Shown: one piece after another, positions 26,341-34,300 of the stretch
Position numbering within the stretch: position 1 is the first letter of the stretch
How the letters are laid out: the number at the start of each line of letters is the position of its first letter
Assembly (NCBI GenBank): GCA_001275005.1
Contig: JWZX01003096.1
Span: 1 to 36,115 of the forward strand
Length of the DNA stretch: 36,115 nt
From: Chrysochromulina tobinii
Lineage: Eukaryota; Haptophyta; Prymnesiales; Chrysochromulinaceae
Direction of reading: 5' to 3'
Notes under the pieces: generated by a model
The model's database searches: none
The model's input: only the letters and a program-made list of their open reading frames with translations
Told to the model about the DNA's origin: nothing
Translations under genes and position numbers: made by a program

Positions 26341-27768
26341 TCAACTCGCAAACGCGCGCTGATCGAGATAAGTCGCAAACACGCGAGCGCTTCTCAGATG
26401 ATGCCCCCTTGTCGGTTTGGGGTTGCGTGCATCCGAGTACGTACGGCAGACCGAGCGCGAGCGCGGGCCGACCATGAGCGTGCAAAAGTACGAGCCCGAG
26501 CACAGGGAGCCTTGGCGCGTCTCCCAGAGGCTGGGCCTGTGTAGGTCGAGGACACGTGGCACATGGCCCTGCTGGAGCGCCGTAGTGAGCGCGAGCATTC
26601 CCAGATCGGTCGCGAGATTCGCCGCGAGCACAAGCGGGGCAGCGAGCAGCCGCGCCGTCACGAGAATCTTTTCCGCCTCGGACTCGAACGACGTCAACAC
26701 CCAGCGCACCAAGCCTTGGGGCCTGCGTAGCGGCGGGAGCGTCCTAGTACGTGGCGTCTCCTCGCGGCGAGGACCTACACAGGCCCAGCCTAGGTGAGAC
26801 GAGGCACGATTGCAGCCGGCAGTGTGGGCAGCGTCCTCATGGGCAGCGTCCTCGTGGGTAGCGTGGGCCGCGTCCTCGTGAGCGTCCTCGCGGCTAACGT
26901 TGTGAAGCGCCACAAGCGTCACGTTCGGGTTCGCAGCCGCGAGCATCTCGACAAAGGGCTTGTCGTCGCTCACCACCAGCACAAGTAGCTCGCCCATCTC
27001 CCGCAGGGCGCGGGAGGCCTCCTCCTGCAGCGTCTGCCTTGCCTGCTTCGAGGCGGCTAGATTCGTGTGCTGTAGGCAGAGGCTCGCCCCGTAGCTTCCA
27101 AGGCGGTGGCGCAGAGCCGCCACGCGTGCCTCGACGGGTGCCCTCACCCTCAGCAGCTCAGAGGCAATCACCGAGGCAACCTCGGTTGCAGGCGCCTGGC
27201 GCAGTCGATGTAGCGCAAGTCGATATAGCGCATTTTCGGGACTCCACCATCCGCTTTGGTTCTGACGCGGCCTATAAGAAATCCTGCCGTGCGTCGGCCT
27301 GCAGACCGCGTCTTGGTGAAAAGGCTCGAGGAGGCCGCAGCCGAACTCCGCGGCCGGCGAGCCGATTGCGTACCCAGCCTTCACTGCCGCCTGCCTTTCC
27401 GTCGGATGACACGCCGTGGCGATTGGATTCGAGGACGGAAGTCTCGGGCTGCGCCCTTGCAGGATTTCACGCACGAAATGATCGGCGACGAAATTGATTT
27501 CGGCACTAAAGTCGTGGCCAGGGCGCTTCAGCAAATCAAGCGGGTGTGACTTTCGGCCGTTGCACAGCATAATGCGCACATCCATTTCCGTGGTCTTGCG
27601 TGAGGGCATCCCGCAACCCTGCATAGTGTTGATCACCTTGGCACCAGCCAACGTACCCGAGATAAAGTGCTCGAACAGCCAGGTAAGTATGCCGTGGGTG
27701 AGCGACACGTGAAGGAGCAGTGTGGCGGCGAGCGCGATAGCGGCCATCACGATGCGCAGTGGCGTCAT
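26341..27768 (-). CDS. Type II membrane protein, possibly a fucosyltransferase-like glycosyltransferase
   Basis: 475 aa from the Met at 27768 (MTPLRIVMAAIALAATLLLH). This start gives a short N-terminal tail and one signal-anchor helix; the frame extends upstream to 27897 but those 43 residues look non-coding. The lumenal part has CNGRKS, then FSAEINFVADHFVREIL; later SYGASLCLQHTNLAAS, LLVLVVSDDKPFVEMLAA (like the 'fvasDd' strand before the sugar-nucleotide site of GT-B fucosyltransferases) and APLVLAANLATDLGMLALTTAL. The sum recalls O-FucT/GT23-type enzymes, but the diagnostic Arg-rich 'HxRRxD' motif is not evident, so the family is unsure. A His/Glu/Asp/Ala repeat (HEDAAHATHEDAAHEDAAH) at about 26815-26880 and a 19-bp inverted repeat break the catalytic region; hidden introns are possible. 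Confidence 0.45.
   Translation of the reverse strand: MTPLRIVMAAIALAATLLLHVSLTHGILTWLFEHFISGTLAGAKVINTMQGCGMPSRKTTEMDVRIMLCNGRKSHPLDLLKRPGHDFSAEINFVADHFVREILQGRSPRLPSSNPIATACHPTERQAAVKAGYAIGSPAAEFGCGLLEPFHQDAVCRPTHGRISYRPRQNQSGWWSPENALYRLALHRLRQAPATEVASVIASELLRVRAPVEARVAALRHRLGSYGASLCLQHTNLAASKQARQTLQEEASRALREMGELLVLVVSDDKPFVEMLAAANPNVTLVALHNVSREDAHEDAAHATHEDAAHEDAAHTAGCNRASSHLGWACVGPRREETPRTRTLPPLRRPQGLVRWVLTSFESEAEKILVTARLLAAPLVLAANLATDLGMLALTTALQQGHVPRVLDLHRPSLWETRQGSLCSGSYFCTLMVGPRSRSVCRTYSDARNPKPTRGHHLRSARVFATYLDQRAFAS
26529..26790. repeat. 19-bp perfect inverted repeat, 224 bp apart
   Basis: ggctgggcctgtgtaggtc at 26529-26547 and its exact reverse complement at 26772-26790. Both arms lie inside the type II membrane protein frame. 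Confidence 0.85.
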
Positions 27769-28366
27769 TGCGTCAAAAGTGTTGCAGTGGTGCAGAGGAC
27801 ACGGCCGTGTCGACCTGGCCGTGCTGCTGCTGCTGTGAAACACACAACGCGCGCGCTCTCCGGACCCCCAAGCAGCACGACCTGGCCGTGTCCTCACACG
27901 ATGCCGCTCGGAAAACTTGATAACAAAAGGTCAGCTGCGTGGAAGAGTCAGGAAGTCAGTGTCACCGGCTCACAAGGGATCTGATCCCTGCCGCTCGCTG
28001 CCCGTAGATGCTGCTGTGCGGGATTGTGACAGATGATCAGGAGCGGGGGCTAAATTGGTTGATTGATGATACATGATTCCAATCCTTTATTTATAATTAT
28101 ATAGCTTAGACGTTAGATACGTGAGGATGCAGGATCCGAGCCCGAGCGGCGCTGACAGGAGTCAGGACGCAGGACTCCTAATTCGCCTATATACTACGAA
28201 ATACTAAACCTCCGACGACGACGGCTGCAGCGGAATCACAGCAGGGCTTGTTTCGAGAGGACGTAGGCGGCTAAGACGTAAATTGATGGACGAGGTAGAG
28301 TCTGTGGGGTCACTGCCCAAACTTCTCGTGCTTCACCACTGGGCGCGGAGCCGGACGCACGCCGGC
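27769..28366. other. Intergenic region between two minus-strand genes, with AT-rich core
   Basis: About 600 bp: promoter of the type II membrane protein gene on the left and 3' UTR of the giant gene on the right. The stretch at 28060-28110 (including ctttatttataattatatag) is the most AT-rich place in the window and may hold a poly(A) signal or promoter element. I see no gene. Confidence 0.4.
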
Positions 28367-31300
28367 TCACCACGTGCCCACGCCCGAGCGGGTGCCATGG
28401 GCGCCCATGAAGCGTGGCATCGGTTGCAGCCCCTCGGGCGGCTGCGCCACTGCCGCGCCGGACACCTGCGCCAGAGGAGGCATGATGCCTCTACCGGGGC
28501 CGCCAAAGGTGCGTGCGCTACCAAGCGTGCCATACGCCGACGGGAAGCTGCCCTTAACCGGCGCTTCGTTCGCGGCCGGTGCAGCGGCGGTGGTGCTCCT
28601 GCTCTTTTTGCGCGGCCGGTGCGGCGGCCGCGGCAACAGCGTATCAAAAGCTTCCGTCATTCGGTCTTCCAACGTCTGAGGATCCGCCTCCTTGAGCCGG
28701 CGGAGCTTCCTGAGCCCGCCGTCAACGAGGCGGAGGTTCTCGAAGCCGCCAGCACCGCCGAGCGGCCCAAGAGCTGGCAGTTCCCGCGCTGAGCGAGCGC
28801 CATAGCGCGAGCGCTCCTCAGCCACTTGCAGGGCGAGCTCGACGTCACGCCGCGCGCGCATCGGGTTGAGGGTCGCGGCGGCGGTGAGCACATCGGCCTT
28901 GCGCCGATGCACCTCCACCGCATCGTGTAGCACGCGCAGAGAATCGTCTAAGGCTGCCGCGTCACGTGCATGGCGAAGCAGCAGTGCCGCGCCGCCACCA
29001 ACACCAACACCGCCACTGCCCTCGTCGAACGTCACCCGCTGCGACCGGCCGTCGCCGCCGCGTGCAGAGACTGGTGCCGCGAGGATTGGAAGTACTACGC
29101 GATTGGCTTCTGCGGCAACCTCCTCTGCGTGATGCTCTAGCCGCTGCACGCTCTCAAGGAGCCTCTGCTGCTGCTGCTCATGCAGGCGCCTCTCGAGGAG
29201 GACAGCTTGTCTGCTTGGCATGCGCACCTGTGTGGGCAGCTCGTCTGCGGGGGCTCCCGCCCATGCGACGCCGCCCCGTGCCGTCTTGCGCCGCTGCGCC
29301 GCGTACGCATCCCAATCAATGCTCATGGATGTAAAGCGCATGTGTGGCGGCAGGTTGGCGCGCGCTGGATCGTTGAAGATCGACGTGCTTCCGCGATATT
29401 CCTGTTTGAATTCACCGCTTTCACGAGCAGGTGCTGCAGCAGGCGCTGCAGCAGGCGCTGCAGCAGGCGCTACAGCACGTGCTGCAGCAGACACCGCAGC
29501 AGGAGCATCCCGCCAAATCTCACCTCCGCTTCCCATATCATGAGATGTGATCTGGCCATCGTCAAACTCAACAGTGACGCTGCCATCGCCCTGCACCTTA
29601 ATGATTGTGCCATCATAGAATCGCCCAGCTATGCGCGATTTGCTGTACAACAGATTTAGGACCGAGACGCGCTTCCCAATATAGAGCTCCTCCGCCGGCG
29701 AATGCACCGTCCTCGTAGAAGCAGGCGCACCGGCAGGGGCAGCGGCGGAGGCTGGGGCACTGTGCGGTGAGGCCTCCACAGGCTGCAGGCGTGGGGTACC
29801 GCGCGGCCCGCCGCGGCCTGGCAGGATGACGCTCGAAACGCCACCAATCACGCGTAGTCGGCGCGAGCCTTTGGTTGACAAGGCATCGGCGCCAGGCGAT
29901 GCAAGAACCGGCATTAGGTTGAGGACAACAGGATATCTGCCATCCCGCGTGGATACCCGAATTGATAGCTGAAAGGGCACCTCCACCGCCCCTGCAGCTA
30001 TTGCGGTCAAAGTCGATTCAGGGGAGGGCTCCGCCACTTCAATATTCCCGGGCGACCCCGCCACCACCTTTGCTGCCTCGGTCTTGGACAAAAGCTTGCT
30101 GCCAAACGCCTTGACTTTGGCCTTGGTCGATGCAGCTGCCGATTCGGCCATCCTCTCAGCCGCGTTCTTTTCCGCCGCCCACGCCACCGTTCTAGCCACG
30201 GCCTTCTCCGTCTCCCTCACCTTGAGTCTCAAGTCCATTATTGAAGGGTCCACAAACGGTTCGGCAGCAGGCGATAGTGCATCGCTGGATGCCACCGCAA
30301 CCTGAACCTCGGAGGAGGCAGCTAGTGGCGGGGGCGTGGGCGGCGGCGGGGATGGCGACACGTCGTTATCGCCGGACGCCTTCGCCCCCCGCTCAACCTG
30401 CCCGTCGGCGGGCGGCTTCTTGCGCCGTTTGGGCGGATGCTTCATCACGACGCCCGGCGCCTTCTTGCGTGCGATGCGACCTCGATGCGCCGCCGCAATC
30501 TTGGTTTGCGCCGCGTCCACGGCCGCAAGCCCCACCCTCGCCACCGTAGTCGCCACAATCACCCTCACCACCGTCTTCGCTTTTCCCAAGTTCTTATTGC
30601 GACGCTTAAGCTGAGAACCGTTGGCGGGCGGGGAGGCGGCAGCTACAGGCGGCGTGTCCTCCTTCCACTGGGCGACGGCAGCGGGCACAGGTGGCTTCTT
30701 GCGCCGTTTGGGCGGGTGCTTCATCACGACGCCCGGCGCCTTGTTGCGTGCGATGCGACCTCGATGTGCCGCCGCGATCTTGGTTTGCGCTGTTTCCGCT
30801 GCCGCAAGCCCCACCCTCGCCACGACCGCAGCCACCGCCACCGCAACCACAGCATGTGCCTTCTGCCAGTGCTTGTTGCGCCGCTTAATCGGATGCTTCA
30901 TAACGAGGCCCGGAGCCTTCTTGCGAGCCACGCTGCCTCGATGTGCCGCCGCAATCGTCGTTTGCGCCGCGTCTTCGCTCATGGGTTCGCGAGGGAGCCC
31001 GCGCGGCGGCGGTCCAGGCGGCGGCTTCGCCACCAAGGAATTATGTCGATCCGAGTCCAGTCGGAGCACGTTGGCCGCCCGGGCAACGCCCGCTGGCGCC
31101 CCGTGCGGGGGCGCATCACGCAGCTCGACGAGCAGAATTTGCTTAGCCTTGGGGGCAACGCGCTCGGCGTCAGGCACGCTCGAGAGGACTGCATTTTCCA
31201 TGTGCGCCTTCATGTTGTACGATCGGATGAGCTGAATGGAGGCCGCTTCGAGGCGTGCGCGGCTCTTGGCGACGCCGTCGAGGTCGGCGGCGCGGCATGC

Positions 31301-34300
31301 ATCCTCGACGACACTCGTGACGAACCCCGCCTCCGCCGCGTGCAGCGCCGTGTGCGTGACAGCGTGGTCAAATGGGAGGCCGCACACATAGACGTGGGTG
31401 ATGCCCGCCTTCTTCAGCTCCGCGTGAAGGCCTGTGGAATGCAAGTTGTTCAGCTTGTCGTGGAACCCATAGTCGTGGAAGGCCGAGAATGAGCAGAGCT
31501 CGGCGCGCGTCCCCTGCAACACCTGAAGGTCCTTTCGTGCGTCCAAGGCAAGTTCCTCGTGAAGCTTCGCGCCCCACGTCATCTGCACGCAGTGGCGCGG
31601 GAGAAGCCGTGTCGGCATGGGCGCCTTGCCGTCGGGCGCCGTGAGTACGACAGTGTCGTACACGTCGGCACGCTCCACCTCCTCCGCCTTCTGTGACTTG
31701 TGCAGCGGCACGGGAGAGCCGCTCTTCCATGGGTCCAAAGGCCCCTTCTGGGCGCCGGTGCCGCCCTTGGGCTTGGGCTTCGGCCGAAGAGGCGCGAGCG
31801 CCTTCTGGAACTCCTTATAATCGATCTCGCCAGAGCCGTCCGAGTCAAAAGTATTGAAGAGAGCGTCCAGCTCCTTCTTGGGCGCTGCGAGGCCAAGCGC
31901 CGTCACCGCCTGGCGGAACTCCTTCTTGCTAATGCAGCCATTGCCGTCGTCGTCCCAATCCTTGAACAGGTCAAGGACCCGCACGGAGTGCTTGGCCAGG
32001 AGCTCGCGCAGCTGCTGCTGCACCGAGGCGCTCGAGTTTGGATCAAATTGTATCGTCGTTTTGAACGCAGTCCTGCCCTTCCTCTTACGGTCCTGGGGAT
32101 CCTCCTTGCGCAGCGCCTTGGGCGGTGGCGGTTTGAATGAGCGCAGCGCGCTGTTGAGCTCCTTGTACGAGATCGTACCCGACTTGTCAGCGTCGATGTC
32201 GTTGAAGACCATGTCGAGCTCGGCGTCGTTGGCAAAGAAGTCGAAGCCCATCGCCTTGACCGCGCGACGAAACTCCTTCCTGTCCACTTCGCCCGAGCCG
32301 TCCTCATCCCACTGCCTGAACAGGTCGATCACGCGCGACGACGAGCGTGCAAGGGCGTCACATAGTGAGTAGAGCACGTACTCGTTCATGTCGATCTGCC
32401 CGCTGCCATCAGCATCGAGCGCCTTGAAGCGCTCACGCAGCTCCTTCTCGGTGTGTTCCCCCTCCTCGCGTTCCCTGACCATCGCCACAAACTCGTCGAA
32501 ATCGAGCTTCTGATCGCCATCGACGTCATGCGCGTCGTACTGCATCGCATTGCGCCGCATGCCGCCTTCAAAGGCCTCCTCGCCGGTACCCGCCTCGTCA
32601 TCGCATTCGGCCGCATCCCCGCCGCCACCTTTCGCCGCGGCAGCCGCCTGGCGCTCTTCGAGCGCGCGTTTAGGGCCTCCGATCGCCTTGGTGCGTTCCG
32701 CACCAGTCGCTGAGGGTGGACGCGGCTTCAAAGTTTTCCCCGTGACGCTCTCGAAGAAGCTGCAGTGCTCTGCCGGGTGCCACTCCTTGCATATGGCAAC
32801 TACGTCAAAGCTGCTGCTCCGACGCAGCGCATTGATCACCGGTATCACCTCGTAGCCCTCCTGCCCCGCCGCGCAGTAGCGCAGCGCCATCGTGCCGTCG
32901 ATGAGGTCGTTCTGCACATTGACAATGAGCAAAGCGTGCTTGGGCCGCTTGGTCTCCACGAACTTTACTGCCCATTGCTTGGCCGGAGGGGCGACCGGCG
33001 AGGCTGGGGCCGGTTCGTCTTGCAGGCCAAGCTCCTCGAGCACAGATCCCTTGCCAGGGCTAGCCTTTACCTGCGCTTCGGTGAGCATTTGAACTGTATT
33101 GCGGACCCGCTTTGTCACTTCTTGTTGCCTCTTGACACTCGCTTCCTGTCGCCTGACGTCGCGCAGCGCCCTGCGAAGCGCAAGTGTGAGCTCGTTCAAC
33201 GAGATGTTGCCCGAGCAGTCCTCGTCGATCGACTCGAAGACGGCGTCCATCTCCTTGCGGCTCATCGCCTCGATGCCGAAGGCCGCCACAGCCTTGCGCC
33301 ACTCACGCTTGTCGATGAGCCCGTTGCCGTCCTCGTCTATGGCTTTCATCAAATCTTTCACGTAAGGCAATTGCGCAGCGAGGTACAGCTTGAAATTCTC
33401 CCCGGCTGACTTTGTCGGGTCGGTTTTGAACTTGGCCTTCGCAGCCAGCTGTGCAATCCGAGACGGGGGAGGATTCTTGCGCAGCGCCTTGGGCGGTGGC
33501 GGTTTGAATGAGCGCAGCGCGCTGTTGAGCTCCTTGTACGAGATCGTACCCGACTTGTCAGCGTCGATGTCGTTGAAGACCATGTCGAGCTCGGCGTCGT
33601 TGGCAAAGAAGTCGAAGCCCATCGCCTTGACCGCGCGACGAAACTCCTTCCTGTCCACTTCGCCCGAGCCGTCCTCGTCCCACTGCTTGAACAGGTCGAT
33701 CACGCGCGACGACGAGCGTGCAAGGGCGTCACATAGTGAGTAGAGCACGTACTCATTCATGTCGATCTGCCCGCTGCCGTCGACGTCCATCGCCTTGAAG
33801 CGCTCACGCAGCTCCTCCTCGGTATGCATACCTGCCTCGCGTTCCCTGACCATCGTCACAAACTCGTCGAAATCGAGCTTCTGATCGCCATCGACGTCAT
33901 GCGCGTCGTACTGCATCGCATTTCGTAGCATACCGTTCTCGAAGGCCTCCTCCTCGACCTCCATGGCAGGTACGTCCTCCTCAAGGTCGTCCTCCGTGCT
34001 CGGCGTGCTCGGCAGCTTCGGCTTTCGCGGCCGCACAAGCAGGTGCCTCAGCTCGAGGCGAACGTGCACCTCACCCGCGCTGCCGCCGCCGCCGCCGCCG
34101 CCGCCGCCACCGCTGCCCAAGGCTACCTCTGTATGAAGCCTACAGCTCAGGCACGGCTGCTCTTCTGGGCCGGTGTAGCGCATGCAAGCCGTGGGGCGTT
34201 TGGTCAACCAGTGCATCTCCATGTTCAGATCGAAGCCAAGAGGGCCCCACTCGAGGGCGCGTGGAAGCCGCGCCGCGGCCGCGGCCGCGCGTCGCCGCCG

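Larger units (their letters stand above)
32105..33951. repeat. 476-bp coding direct repeat, 1371 bp apart
   Basis: 32105-32580 and 33476-33951 align without gaps over 476 bp. The left 300 bp are nearly identical with only a few silent changes; divergence is confined to the last third. Each copy codes four EF-hands. Confidence 0.9.

Noticed and set aside
30437..31492. Plus-strand frame of 351 codons opposite the giant gene
   Set aside because: It is Arg/His-rich and without motifs. The opposite strand encodes the nicotinamidase C-half and the IQ-like repeats in one continuous frame.
31230..32945. Active nicotinamidase annotation for the giant protein
   Set aside because: The catalytic Asp, Lys and Cys positions read Asn, Gln and Ala, so assigning NAD+ salvage activity would be misleading.
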